A stretch of 64,000 bases of DNA from Limosilactobacillus equigenerosi DSM 18793 = JCM 14505 (GCF_001311375.1 NZ_BBAS01000004.1:53289-117288); one strand, 5' to 3'. Positions 1 to 9,324 are shown, numbered from the stretch's first letter. Notes: generated by a model from the sequence alone, not told the origin. Numbers and translations are program-made.

Positions 1-13
1 AAAGAAGTATTAA

Positions 14-41
14 TTTACATTTGATAAATGTGTGATAATAT
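14..41 (+). promoter_or_regulatory. candidate promoter with palindromic operator at the left edge
   Basis: A TTTACA -35-like hexamer (14-19) and a TAATAT -10-like hexamer (36-41) are 16 bases apart. A perfect inverted repeat, ACATTT-GAT-AAATGT (17-31), lies across the spacer, which is where a repressor would bind. Downstream is no real gene, only a short structured stretch (ACCGAT at 62-67 can pair with ATCGGT at 105-110) and then a terminator, so the transcript would be about 90 nt. The regulator is unknown. Confidence 0.35.
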
Positions 42-113
42 ATAACCATATAGAAGGATGAACCGATACATGCATAAAGGATTCAGTTGATTACTTAATC
101 CGCAATCGGTTAA

Positions 114-139
114 GGACGTCAATTTTTGGCGTCCTTTTT
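114..139 (+). terminator. rho-independent terminator
   Basis: GGACGTCA (114-121) pairs with TGGCGTCC (127-134) with one wobble, followed by TTTTT. It ends whatever is transcribed from the left edge. Confidence 0.7.
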
Positions 140-192
140 CTTTATCATTTCGTGGTATGATAGGTAGCAAAATGATAAGCGAGGTTACCAAG

Positions 193-749
193 ATGGATTT
201 AATTGCGGATTTAAAACGTTACCAACCAGTCAATGAACAAGAAATGATGGATCAAGCTGAAATGCTACGACGCTTGGAAAGTGGCGAAGAACTTTACTTG
301 CGGTCGAACTTATCGGCACATTTATCCGCGTCAGCGTGGGTGACGAACCAAACGCATGACAAAGTGTTGATGGCTTATCATAAAATCTTTGATACGTGGG
401 CCTGGCTGGGGGGCCATGCGGATGGTGACCATGATTTATTAGCTGTGGCTCATCGTGAAATCCAAGAAGAAACAGGCCTCGAGACGCATCCAATTAATGG
501 TGAAATTGCTTCAATTGAAATTTTGACCGTTAAGGGACACGAAAAGCACGGCAAATATGTGCCATCGCATTTACATTTTAATATTACTTACCTGTTTGAA
601 GGCGACGATCAAGCGCCAATTCATAATAAGCCAGATGAAAACACGGGGTCGCTTGGTATGGCTTGGATGAAGCGATGACCAAGGTGAAGGAACCATGGAT
701 GACGGATCGGATTTACAGCAAGTTAAATGCGCGGTTACGGGAGTTGTAA
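193..749 (+). CDS. NUDIX hydrolase, frame broken near the 3' end
   Basis: Hydrolase of nucleoside diphosphates linked to another moiety; the substrate cannot be read from sequence. The NUDIX box spans GGHADGD...REIQEETGL, with Asp where the first Glu of Gx5E usually sits. I start at the ATG at 193 because GAGG at 181-184 is well spaced; an earlier in-frame ATG at 157 has no ribosome binding site. The frame stops at 676-678, but another frame continues at once with EAMTKVKEPW to a stop at 747-749, giving about 185 residues. A single missing base near 665-675 explains this. Confidence is high for the family. Confidence 0.85.
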
Positions 750-782
750 ACTAACAGTATATAAATAACCGAGGGACTAGGG

Positions 783-1589
783 ATGATTCTTGGTAAAGAA
801 CTGACCGATGATAAAGAAATTGCATTATTTAAGCAGTATAGTGTTACGAAAGTTGATGGCGCTTATTTCAATCCCAAGTGGGGATATTTAGGCTATCAAC
901 ATGAGGAAAAATTTGATGTAATTGATTTTGAGCAAATTCTTTCATATCGAATTGAAGGAATTGTGATTGAGACGAATGCTACATCGCCGAATAATATTAC
1001 GGAAAGCAAACGGTATGAAAATCCGACCCTAATTATTACGATGCTGTTGTTGCCGGACAGCATTAAATTATCTTTAGAGCAGGGAAAATTTAATGCTAAG
1101 TCCGAACAAGAGCGACGGCTACTAAAGAAGTTGCAGAGATTGAAGCCAATCCTTGAACAAATGGAACAAACTAATGAACCAGGGAGTTTAGTTTATCAAA
1201 TGCAACAAGCAGCTGAACGTGAGCTGCGCCGTCCGCATCTACAACCAAGACGGAAATCACAGGTAAGAACTAAAGCAGAGATAACTCCGAGGACACATCC
1301 TGTAACATCGGAAAACCAATCAACGGTTAAGGAACCAATGGATTTTGCCACCTGGTGGGAGCATGTTTGGCAGCCAATGGCATTCGTAGTTATCATTGGA
1401 ACAGCAACGGGAATTATTGCAATTAATGGATTTGGGGTTGGGGTAATATTTATTTTGCTTGGGCTTGCCTTTGATTATTTACGAATTGGCATCGTAAGTT
1501 TGTCGTTCTACTTTTCGTTGGTGCTTGATTTCATTACCTATGGAATTTATTGGATAATTTATAAACTAATTCATCGCAAAACGGACTAG
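783..1589 (+). CDS. unknown membrane protein, 268 aa
   Basis: I do not recognise the family. The first 135 residues look soluble, with mixed alpha/beta character. Residues 135-195 are a basic then Ser/Thr-rich linker. From about 199 three closely spaced hydrophobic segments follow (MAFVVIIGTA, VGVIFILLGLAF, LVLDFITYGIYWII), so the protein is probably anchored in the membrane by its C terminus with the N-terminal domain in the cytoplasm. It ends in a basic tail (IHRKTD). It stands alone as a monocistronic unit; its stop codon lies inside the terminator stem. No signal peptide is seen. Confidence 0.6.
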   Translation: MILGKELTDDKEIALFKQYSVTKVDGAYFNPKWGYLGYQHEEKFDVIDFEQILSYRIEGIVIETNATSPNNITESKRYENPTLIITMLLLPDSIKLSLEQGKFNAKSEQERRLLKKLQRLKPILEQMEQTNEPGSLVYQMQQAAERELRRPHLQPRRKSQVRTKAEITPRTHPVTSENQSTVKEPMDFATWWEHVWQPMAFVVIIGTATGIIAINGFGVGVIFILLGLAFDYLRIGIVSLSFYFSLVLDFITYGIYWIIYKLIHRKTD

Positions 1590-1610
1590 TCCCGCGGCTA
1601 GTCCGTTTTT
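1581..1610 (+). terminator. rho-independent terminator
   Basis: ACGGACTAG (1581-1589) pairs perfectly with CTAGTCCGT (1598-1606), loop TCCCGCGG, then TTTT. The stem includes the stop codon of the preceding gene. Confidence 0.85.
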
Positions 1611-1661
1611 GAGTAGTGATAGTTGATGCTTACCCGCCGATTAAAGATAAGTAGCTTGCAG

Positions 1662-1744
1662 AAAAAGTATAAAAAAAGTATAAAAAAAAGTATAAAACGA
1701 AATCAAAAGTATAAAGAGGTATAAAATAGTACCGAAAGTATAAA
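1662..1744. repeat. helically phased GTATAAA / A-tract repeats
   Basis: GTATAAA occurs at 1667, 1678, 1690, 1709, 1719 and 1738, with a degenerate GTACCGA at 1729. Spacings are 11, 12, 19, 10, 10 and 9 bases, close to one or two helical turns, and each unit follows an A-tract. The array lies between two convergent genes. It would be intrinsically curved DNA or a multi-site protein-binding region. Confidence 0.6.
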
Positions 1745-1761
1745 CCGACTAACCAGTTTGG

Positions 1762-1998
1762 CTATTCGGTTTTAAGTTGCGATTCATCAGCTAAGAGACG
1801 CGTTTTCGGAATGCCCGTCCGTTGAGCAATTTTATTTGCTAATTTGTCGGTTAAAAATAATTCTTGGTCAAGCAATGCAATTAAGGTTGCTTGACTGATT
1901 CCCAATTTCTTGGCAAGTTGGGTTTGGGAATAATGGTGTTGATGCATGTAGCGTTTCATTAATGGGGCCGCTGCGTGCGTATAATATGGATGAGCCAT
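1762..1998 (-). CDS. small helix-turn-helix (XRE-like) protein, 78 aa
   Basis: Probable DNA-binding protein. Residues 24-60 read as an XRE-type HTH: QTQLAKKLGISQATLIALL carries the Gln at the start of helix 2 and the GISQATL turn and recognition helix. It is almost only an HTH, with a short His/Tyr-rich N terminus, so it is either a minimal regulator or an antitoxin-like partner; no toxin gene is next to it. It is divergent from the glycerol dehydrogenase gene with 139 bases between, and could bind the palindrome at 2093-2124. That link is inference. Confidence 0.65.
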   Translation of the reverse strand: MAHPYYTHAAAPLMKRYMHQHHYSQTQLAKKLGISQATLIALLDQELFLTDKLANKIAQRTGIPKTRLLADESQLKTE

Positions 1999-2089
1999 AA
2001 TAATCCTTTCTTTTAGTTAGATAAGATTATTATAAATAAATTAATATTCAATGGGAATGTTTAATCGTGAAAAATAGGCTAAATTTAGT

Positions 2090-2124
2090 TATAATTAGTT
2101 TGTAATAACTTTCACAAACTAATT
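2090..2124 (+). promoter_or_regulatory. gldA -10 box and perfect 11-bp inverted repeat
   Basis: A TATAAT -10 box at 2090-2095 overlaps the left arm of a perfect inverted repeat: AATTAGTTTGT (2093-2103) and ACAAACTAATT (2114-2124), loop 10 bases. The right arm abuts the Shine-Dalgarno GGAGGA (2125-2130). It is placed either as an operator over the start of transcription or as a 5' UTR hairpin masking the ribosome site. The -35 is weak. Confidence 0.6.
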
Positions 2125-2137
2125 GGAGGAATTCATC

Positions 2138-3237
2138 ATGACAACAGCTTTTGGTTCACCATCTTCATATGTGCAAGGGAAGGGCGTCTTAAATCATGCC
2201 GACGAACATTTACATGTCTTTGGACACCGGCCCTTGGTGTTGGCTGGGGGGACAGCTTACCGCTTAGTCGGGGAAGACTTAATTTTTTTTACCTGCAAGA
2301 ACATGATTATCAACCGGTGTACGTCCCATTTAACGGTGAATCATCGGATAACGAAATTAATCGGGTCGCCCAAATTGGTCGCGATGAAGAAGTGACGGTC
2401 ATTTATGGACTGGGTGGCGGGAAGACGGTTGATACGGCCAAAGCGATTGCGGATCAACTTAACCTGCCAGTCGTAATTATGCCAACGCTGGCTTCCAATG
2501 ATGCGCCATGTTCACGGTTGTCAGTCATTTACACCGATGATGGGGGCTTTGACCATTACTTGTTCTACCAACATAATCCGGAATTAGTGTTAGTCGATAC
2601 AGATGTGATTGCCAAAGCACCAGTGCGGATGTTAATTTCCGGGATTGCCGATGCCTTAGCCACGAATGTGGAAGCCGAATCAGTGGCCCAAGCTAATGCT
2701 GATACAATGCTAAATCAAAAGCAAACCTTGGTTGGGGGCGCGATTGCCAAGCAATGTGAAGTGACCTTATTCAAGTATGCTCATCAAGCGGTGGCGGCGT
2801 GCGAAGGCAACGTCGTCACGCCGGCGTTAGAAAAGATTGTGGAAGCCAATACCTTGATGAGTGGCCTTGGCTTTGAAAGTGGTGGTTTGTCAGGAATTCA
2901 CTCGATTCATGATGGCTTGACCATCTTACCAGCGACCCATGAATTTACCCACGGGGAAAAGGTTGCGTATGGGACGTTAACCCAATTAATGTTGGAAGGT
3001 GCGGATGAAGCGCGTTACAACAAGTACCTCGATTTCATTAAGTCACTGGGCTTACCAACTACGCTGGCTGACTTGAATTTAGCTGATGTTACCTATGCCG
3101 ACTTACTAAAGGCGGGCGAAGCAGCTTGTTCAGAAAACGATACAATGGATCGCTTACCATTTGAAGTCACCCCGGCGGATGTGGCTGATGCTTTAATTGC
3201 CGTGGATGCGTACTCCAAACAATATTTTGCTAAGTAA
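2138..3237 (+). CDS. gldA: glycerol dehydrogenase (iron-containing ADH family), frame broken
   Basis: NAD-dependent oxidation of glycerol to dihydroxyacetone, or reduction of small carbonyls, in the cytoplasm. The nucleotide-binding GLGGGKTVDTAK, the LASNDAPCS loop and metal-ligand regions GIADALAT (Asp), SIHDG (His) and THGEK (His) are all present. ATG at 2138 follows GGAGGA. The frame breaks at the T8 run 2283-2290; the second part resumes as EHDYQPVYVPF-like sequence. The span is 1100 nt, one base short of 367 codons, so a lost T is the simplest reading and the full protein is 366 aa, normal for GldA. Monocistronic, with its own promoter palindrome and a terminator. Confidence 0.88.
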
Positions 3238-3250
3238 ATATAAAATAACT

Positions 3251-3284
3251 AACGGCGGTCAATCCGAGTGGGTTGATCGCCGTT
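3251..3284 (+). terminator. hairpin after gldA, probable terminator
   Basis: AACGGCGGTCAATCC (3251-3265) pairs with GGTTGATCGCCGTT (3271-3284) with one bulge and one wobble. The T-run is weak, so it may mostly serve the convergent genes as a barrier. Confidence 0.55.
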
Positions 3285-3296
3285 GTTGTATGGCTG

Positions 3297-3995
3297 TTAA
3301 TGAATCAAATGAAAGATGAGTAAGAATACCGCCCCAATGAAACTTTGGGCGTTAAAAATAAGGTGGGCAATAATTGGAATCCAAAGGTTGCGGCGCCATA
3401 AGTAAACGATGCTAAAGATAATCCCAGCAAGCGCATAGGGCGTTGTCGCCAGAAAAGATCCGCCAAAATTGTAGTAATGAGACCAGCCAAACCCGAGATT
3501 GGTAATGATTAATAAGAAGATCGTTAGCCCTTTAGAGGAGCGGTAACGATAAAACAAATCGTGGCGGTAGGCGATTTCTTCAAAGATTGCAACAATGAGA
3601 TTAATGACTCCTGCGTAAAGCGCCGTGAGCATACCAGGGATTGTTTCGACGCTTGGGGATAGTTCAGGCAGCGGAGGTTGTGGGATGAATTGATTGAAGA
3701 ATAATTGCCGACTAACATAAATCAGTCCCATCGCAATGATTGTGGTTAAAACTGATAAACTAAGGTTTGCGATCCAATGTTGCTTGAAAGCCTGCCGTTG
3801 GGTGACTAAGTAGTGATGATAGGTTTTAAGCTCATAGCTAAATAAGCCGATAAACCATAACGATGCCAACCAGGTATATAGATATGCATTGGAATGGGCG
3901 ATGAGGCGCGCAAATGTGATTGCAAGCAAAGTCCCGACAACGTTGATGCAGAAAGCTAAGTAGTAGTGACGATCTAGTTTATTTTTTGATGACAT
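3297..3995 (-). CDS. CPBP family intramembrane glutamic endopeptidase, 232 aa
   Basis: Multi-pass membrane protein of the Abi/CAAX-protease-like (CPBP) family; in lactobacilli such proteins are often linked to bacteriocin immunity, but no bacteriocin gene is nearby. The family's motifs are intact: EEIAYR (EExxxR), FGWSH (FxxxH) and HLIFN (HxxxN). About six to seven hydrophobic segments are seen. I start at the ATG at 3995 because GAGGTGA sits about 8 bases upstream; an upstream GTG at 4007 lies inside that ribosome site. It stands alone on the minus strand, convergent with gldA. Confidence 0.85.
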   Translation of the reverse strand: MSSKNKLDRHYYLAFCINVVGTLLAITFARLIAHSNAYLYTWLASLWFIGLFSYELKTYHHYLVTQRQAFKQHWIANLSLSVLTTIIAMGLIYVSRQLFFNQFIPQPPLPELSPSVETIPGMLTALYAGVINLIVAIFEEIAYRHDLFYRYRSSKGLTIFLLIITNLGFGWSHYYNFGGSFLATTPYALAGIIFSIVYLWRRNLWIPIIAHLIFNAQSFIGAVFLLIFHLIH

Positions 3996-4023
3996 GATTA
4001 AATTCACCTCATATTAAATAATT

Positions 4024-4827
4024 TTATCCATACCAATGTTCAAGTTTATCGAGGGTAATATTAATCCCGTGGGTTTTAATGTTTTCAATTCGATTGAAAT
4101 AAAAGGTTTCAATCATTTGGTTGCGGTCTTGTTTAATCGCATAGTGAATCCGCCGATGACAATTAGGACAAAGTGGGACGATGTTGTCGGCAAAATCAAT
4201 TGTGTATTCAAATTGACTTTGATATTGCATGGGGATTAAATGGTGCCCTTCAACGTAGTTCTGATGATCTTTGGCGGCGATAAACGTAACGTGCTTGTTG
4301 TCGTAAGCACATTGCCACTTGGCTTTATGTTTAGCTGCTAAGAGTTCACGGGGATTGCGATCATAACTAGTAGTTTGGTTCCGCGGATGCGTAATCACTT
4401 TAGCTGGTTGATGAAGTAATTTGATTTGGTAGTGGTCTTGATCATCAGTATCCTGATTTATGGCTAGCTGATCTAAATAGTCCAAATAACCGCGGATGGT
4501 GGCACTATAAAAATTATGATTTTGACGATTGAATTGGATAAATTCGGGTAAATCAAGGAAATTTTGGAAGGCAGCGCTGGTGGTTGAAGCATCTAGTTGA
4601 GTTGGATAAGCACCGTAGATTTGCTTATAAAAGATAATGAGTTTGATTAAATGATTTTTGTAAGAACGGGCTTTGTTACTGGATTTGGTTACTTTACCAG
4701 CTTCATATGACAAAGCAGTTTGGTAATCAAAGAATCCATTGAAAAAGGATTGGTAAATGGGATTATCTTTAACGAATTTAAATTCAGTGTCTGTCCGTGC
4801 GTCAATGTTGTAGAAAACATTTTTCAT
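4024..4827 (-). CDS. HNH endonuclease domain protein, 267 aa
   Basis: The C-terminal part carries an HNH nuclease: EGHHLIPM, then DNIVPLCPNCHRRIHYA, with the His-His pair, the Asn and the zinc-binding Cys-x2-Cys. A Cys is also seen in WQCAYD upstream of the HNH core. The first 170 residues match no family I know. The start at 4827 follows a strong GGAGGTC. It lies 82 bases downstream of the PLD/helicase/DUF3427 gene on the same strand, but a terminator separates them, so it seems to have its own promoter. McrA-like restriction of foreign DNA is a reasonable guess; the target is unknown. Confidence 0.75.
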   Translation of the reverse strand: MKNVFYNIDARTDTEFKFVKDNPIYQSFFNGFFDYQTALSYEAGKVTKSSNKARSYKNHLIKLIIFYKQIYGAYPTQLDASTTSAAFQNFLDLPEFIQFNRQNHNFYSATIRGYLDYLDQLAINQDTDDQDHYQIKLLHQPAKVITHPRNQTTSYDRNPRELLAAKHKAKWQCAYDNKHVTFIAAKDHQNYVEGHHLIPMQYQSQFEYTIDFADNIVPLCPNCHRRIHYAIKQDRNQMIETFYFNRIENIKTHGINITLDKLEHWYG

Positions 4828-4866
4828 AGCTGACCTCCACGATGAGTAATTTACTATATTGTACCG

Positions 4867-4900
4867 AAATAAAAAGCGGACAACCAGTGACGGTTGTCCG
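4867..4900 (-). terminator. rho-independent terminator of the helicase gene
   Basis: On the minus strand CGGACAACC and GGTTGTCCG (4877-4900) form a perfect 9-bp stem followed by CTTTTTATTT. It separates the helicase gene from the HNH gene. Confidence 0.8.
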
Positions 4901-4909
4901 TTTAAATAA

Positions 4910-7900
4910 TTATTGATCAGAAGTTTTCGTTGCACTATTAATTAAACTAGCTGGGATTCGTTGGTGTAATTTCCAAGTGAAGTTAACTGGCTGACTACCA
5001 TTTGAAGTCTGGTAATCGGCATTTCCCATAAACATATATGGTTGGGCGAATCCATTAACGCGAGGATATTCACGAATAAATAATGAAATGTAATTATTAG
5101 TGCTTAAATGGTTGCGGTATCGCTGAATTGTATTGCTAGTGTTACTTTGCGTTCGCTGACTTTGCCAATGGAAGATAGATTCGTTAATCGCATAATCTTC
5201 GTACATCGTGGATGGAGAGAAATCTTTTTCGGTTTTGTTCAAACTGATTAAGAAAATATCGGTTTTGTGAGTGTCAATATATTTAACTCCTTCCCGGAAT
5301 TCAGGTGATTGTTCCTGGTTGTAATAATCATAAGCGGCCATAATTTGTGCCCGGTTGTAATGGCAATGAACTTCGAGTGGTGTCGTATATTGATATTCAT
5401 TGGCCATGGGGACAATTTTGATTTGGCTTCGCCGGTAACGTAATACGGCTAAAAGTTCCTCTTTAACAAAGTCTTCCTTAACAAAGGTTAGAATCCCATC
5501 AAGCAGGGAAGTAAAGCCTTCTTTATCGGGATATTTTTTGTATAAACTGTAATAGAGCATTCCTAATTGAAGGCGTTCTAATTCGTTAGTTAAATCAATC
5601 TGGTGTCTGCCTTCAATCATGCCAATCCAACAATCGAGTAAGGATGGTGAATCAATGTGGAAGAAATTTCTAAATTTTTCCAGACACTATCGGTAACGTC
5701 ACGTTGATCATTGGTGAGATGAGCCCATTGTTTAAGGCGATGGAATGAGCGGCCGTTCGCATAAAGTTCAGGTAGGGTTACATCAAATTCAGTTAAGAAA
5801 TTGGCTAAAGTAAGTTCCTTTTCAGTCTGATTGTTAAATTCAATCATCATGTTAACCAGGTTTTTCTTATTTACTTCCGTTTGACCGAGATTTTCGAGAA
5901 TATATTCCTTCGCTTTTGGTTCCATCTCAATATAACAGCCATTTGGAACGTGGGTGAAGTTACTTTCAACTTCTTTCTTTAGAGTGTGGCGGGTTTTGCC
6001 AATTAAACTACGAAATTTAGTTCGGTATGAGTATTGTTTGTTAGCTTGACCAATAAAATCGAGGACGGTGAGGCAATCCTTTCCCGGTGATAACCGTAAT
6101 CCACGACCTAATTGTTGTAAGAAGATGGTTGCAGATTGAGTTGGACGTAGGAATAAGACCATGTTAACGGCTGGAATATCAACTCCTTCATTATATAGAT
6201 TAACCGTAAAAATAAATTTAACTTTGCCGTTAGTAAGTTGTCGTTTAGCATCCTCACGATCAGTATTGTTAGTTTGGCCAGTGACACAAAGCGCTGGAAT
6301 TTGGTGATCGTTGAATAATTGGGCCATGTATTCAGCGTGTTCAACACTAACACAAAAACCAATCCCTTTAATTTCGTTTAAATCATTACTGTAATCAAGT
6401 ACTTTTTGGATAATGATTTGATCGCGTTCGTGATTGTTAAGGTAGGATTTAGTTAATTCTTGCTCATCGTATTTACCACGGGTCCAAGTGATTTGCGAGT
6501 AGTCAATTGAATCAGTTACGCCATAATATTGGAAGGGACTAAGCAACTGCCGGTTGATAGCTTCGCCCAGTAACATTTCACTCGCAACATTACCATCAAA
6601 GTATTTCCGGATATCAGCGCCATCCATCCGATCAGGAGTAGCCGTTAAGCCGAGCAAAATTTGCGGTTGATAGTAACTTAATAATTGTTGATATGATTTA
6701 GCTTCGGCATGGTGAACCTCATCGATAATGATGAAGTCATAATTATCGACTGAGGTTTTATCGGCTAATTTTAGTGAGTTAAAAGTTTGAACACTGATAA
6801 ATAAATGATCAAGATTATTAGGTGTATAACCACCAACGGCTAATTGACCAAAATTAAAATCATTTAAGACTTCGCGGAATTTGCGGATGCTTTGTTCGAG
6901 AATTTCCTTACGATGGGCGACAAAGAGTAGTTTGGCATTGGGGTGTTTGGCTAAGTAGCGCTTAAAGTCAAATGCTGCGATAATCGTTTTACCAACCCCG
7001 GTGGCTGCCACAACTAAATTACGATGACGATGGTACACTGTGCGTTCAGTTTCTAATTCATCGAGAATTTCTTGTTGGTAGGCATAGGGACGAATTGCCG
7101 TTTCTAAATGAAAATCATTCGTAACGGTTTTATCTAGTTCATCCTTTAACTTTTGAACGGAAAGTTCGTTTGTGGGGTCAAAAGTTTCAAACGCATCATT
7201 ATTCCAGTATTGATCAAAGGTGATTGAACATTTTTTTTGACAATTTGATCAGATTCTTGTTCAGTAACTTTAATATTCCATTCTAATCCCGTAGTTAGAG
7301 CGGCACTAGAAAGGTTTGATGAGCCAATATAAGCAGTTGAGAAACCAGTTTCCCGATAAAAAAATATATGATTTAGCATGCAGGCGCTGGTTATCTTGGG
7401 AGTAATTAATTTTTACTTTTGTATTCGGTAATTCGCTGAGGGCTTTAACGGCGCCAAAGTCGGTGGCCTTGGTATAGGTGGTGGAGATGACTCGTAACTG
7501 GTGGTTGGGATTTTGGGTGAATTGTTTTAATGTGCTTAGTAAAGGACGGATGGCCGACCATTTAATAAAGGAAACGAGTAAATCAACTCGGTCAGAGGAT
7601 AAGATTTCCTTCTTCAGTTCTTCCATCATGGATGGTTCTTGCGTGTTACCGGTAAAGAGGGTATTTTCAACAATGGATGACGTTGGCCGAATAACCTCAG
7701 TTTGGTTATCAAGGGTACGGATGGTATTAATTTTGTGATACAACGCGGTTAAAACTTCGCCTTGTTCCTCAATCTTGGTGTCTTGCGAATTATCGGTATG
7801 CTTGGCAACTTGTTCAATAATTGAATTACATAGTTCAAGTTGAGCGAGGAGGTTAGTTCGCTTATCTTCGGTGGTGGATGATTTATTGTTGTCGCGGATG

Positions 7901-8067
7901 TACAGTAATCCATCTTTAATGACGTTAGCAAGATAATTAGTTAATAATTCTCGCGCATCCGCTGCTTCCAGGGTTGTTTTTCGAATATCAAAATCCTGGT
8001 TGCTGAGGTTAGTTAGTTCATTAAAAATTTGTTGATTGATGATTTGTTCATAAATTCCGTCTTGCAT
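4910..8067 (-). CDS. PLD nuclease / SF2 helicase / DUF3427 protein, frame broken
   Basis: One large protein of about 1050 residues is spread over four open pieces. Piece one and two hold a phospholipase-D-like nuclease with LHAKSYIF and GSSNLSS. Then comes an SF2 helicase with AATGVGKT (motif I), DEVHH (II), TATPDR (III) and QQLGRGLRL (VI). The C-terminal 236 residues are DUF3427-like ([18 protein letters not shown]). Frames break at the A7 run 7358-7364 and the T8 run 7231-7238, both homopolymers. At 5617-5620 the helicase stop and an ATG overlap as ATGA; this could be a real coupled second gene, but the family is usually one chain. Such proteins are suspected of roles in DNA restriction or repair. 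Confidence 0.82.
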
Positions 8068-8178
8068 GGGGGGAGTACTCCTTCAATTTGCATGTATACA
8101 TCCATCTTAGTAGAAAATACGCTCAAGATCAAAAGTAGCCCGCCTAAAATAGGTGATCTGCTTTTTCAATCAGTTAAT

Positions 8179-8732
8179 TTATTCCCTTAATTCCGGTAAA
8201 TGATATTTAATCACTTCTTGCACGCGCCGGCGGAGGCCATAGACAGCGGTCCGCGAAATGCCAAGCGTTTGGCGATTTCACCGTTTGACAAGTCTTCGCG
8301 TAAAATCAAGTCGAGATACTGTTGTTGCAGTGGGGTACTGAAGTAATAAAGTTTGGCAATCGTCGTTTGAATTTCCGCGTTCGCAATTGCCAAGTCCGTT
8401 TTGGGGTCGGGGGTTAAGAGCCAGGGATCGACTTCATCATTGCTCGCTGCTTGATGATCAAGTTGCCGTTTGGTCTTTCGCAACCAATCAATTAGCGCCC
8501 ATTTAATTTGCCGGTATGCATAGGCCCGAAAGTGATCGGGGTGGTCTTCCGGTGATTGCGTGAAGGTTTGGTAAGCTTTGGCATACGCCAGGCAACCTTC
8601 TTGGTAGGCATCATCATAATTCTGGTGTCCTGGGTATAAATGCAATTGGGACAAATTTTGGCCGATTAAGCGGTCGTGTTGATTGACGATTAAGTAAGTT
8701 AAACCGTCACGAATTGTTCGTTGTGTTGACAT
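8179..8732 (-). CDS. sigma-70 family factor (SigH/ComX-like), frame broken
   Basis: Alternative RNA polymerase sigma factor of about 184 aa. Region 2 is visible as DDAYQEGCLAYAKAYQ...FRAYAYRQIKWALIDWLRK and region 4 as LSNGEIAKRLG plus, in another frame, ISRTAVYGLRRRVQEV. The frame breaks near 8255-8262, and one missing base restores a protein ending LPELRE. The start at 8732 follows GGAGG. Size and layout match the SigH/ComX-like factors of lactobacilli, which in some species activate competence genes. No partner gene is adjacent. Confidence 0.8.
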
Positions 8733-9025
8733 AATCAATTCCTCCAAAAATGTTTGCCCCGGCCGAGGTTGGCTTTAGCATACAAAAGGGAATTGGTGTT
8801 GCCAAATTGGGAAAATGCCCAATCTTTGCTGGTTGATGATGAGTGATTTTACGTATACCCAGTGCATTAGGGAGTGAACGTTACGATTAGGTTAAATTAA
8901 GTATTTTGTTTAAATCAATATAATTGGTGTATTTATTAATTAGGAGGTGAATGTTGTGTTGTATAATTTAATTGATTAAGTTATGTGGTAAATAGATTAC
9001 TTATTTAATATGGGGAGGTATAAAA

Positions 9026-9250
9026 ATGGTGATTAAAGTGAAGAAGATTGGTGAATCATTAGCGTTGACAATTCCAGAATCATTTAAGGTAGCTTCTGAT
9101 GCAGATTACAATGTTGAAATGTTAGCTGATGGAACGATTGTTTATCGCCCATCTCATCGAAATCCGTTTGAGGGAAATTGGTTTAAAGAAAACATAAAGC
9201 AAGTTGATATCACGGAAGAATCTGGGGTATTGGATAGTGAATGGATTTAA
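9026..9250 (+). CDS. MazE/AbrB-type antitoxin, apparently orphan, 74 aa
   Basis: The N terminus VIKVKKIGESLALTIP is a SpoVT-AbrB/MazE swapped-hairpin DNA-binding domain; the acidic C-terminal half (NPFEGNW...DITEESGVLDSEW) resembles the toxin-wrapping tail of MazE/PemI antitoxins. GGGGAGGT precedes the ATG. No toxin gene follows: a terminator begins ten bases after the stop. An out-of-frame ATG at 9241 overlaps the stop, as a PemK-type toxin start would, but its frame closes after 23 codons. The 278 bases upstream hold only a tiny frame behind AGGAGGTGA (8942-8950). Confidence 0.7.
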   Translation: MVIKVKKIGESLALTIPESFKVASDADYNVEMLADGTIVYRPSHRNPFEGNWFKENIKQVDITEESGVLDSEWI

Positions 9251-9260
9251 TTTCGTATTT

Positions 9261-9307
9261 AAAAAGCCGTGAACGAAACCAGTTGGTTCGTTCACGGCTT
9301 TATTTTG
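9261..9307. terminator. bidirectional terminator
   Basis: AAAGCCGTGAACGAAACC and GGTTCGTTCACGGCTTT form a long near-perfect stem with loop AGTT. Flanking A- and T-runs let it serve both the antitoxin gene and the convergent gntP. Confidence 0.85.
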
Positions 9308-9324
9308 GTTAAAACGGTTTGGTT

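Noticed and set aside
1662..1744. The GTATAAA array as a CRISPR array or plasmid origin
   Set aside because: Units are 7 bases with near-constant A-rich spacing and no unique spacers; no cas or replication gene is near.
2138..3237. Treating gldA, and the other broken genes, as pseudogenes
   Set aside because: The breaks lie at homopolymers, the rest of each gene is intact in another frame, and essential genes show the same pattern. Sequencing error explains all of them.
9241..9312. Annotating the 23-codon frame as a toxin
   Set aside because: It is far too short for a PemK/MazF protein and lies in a terminator stem.
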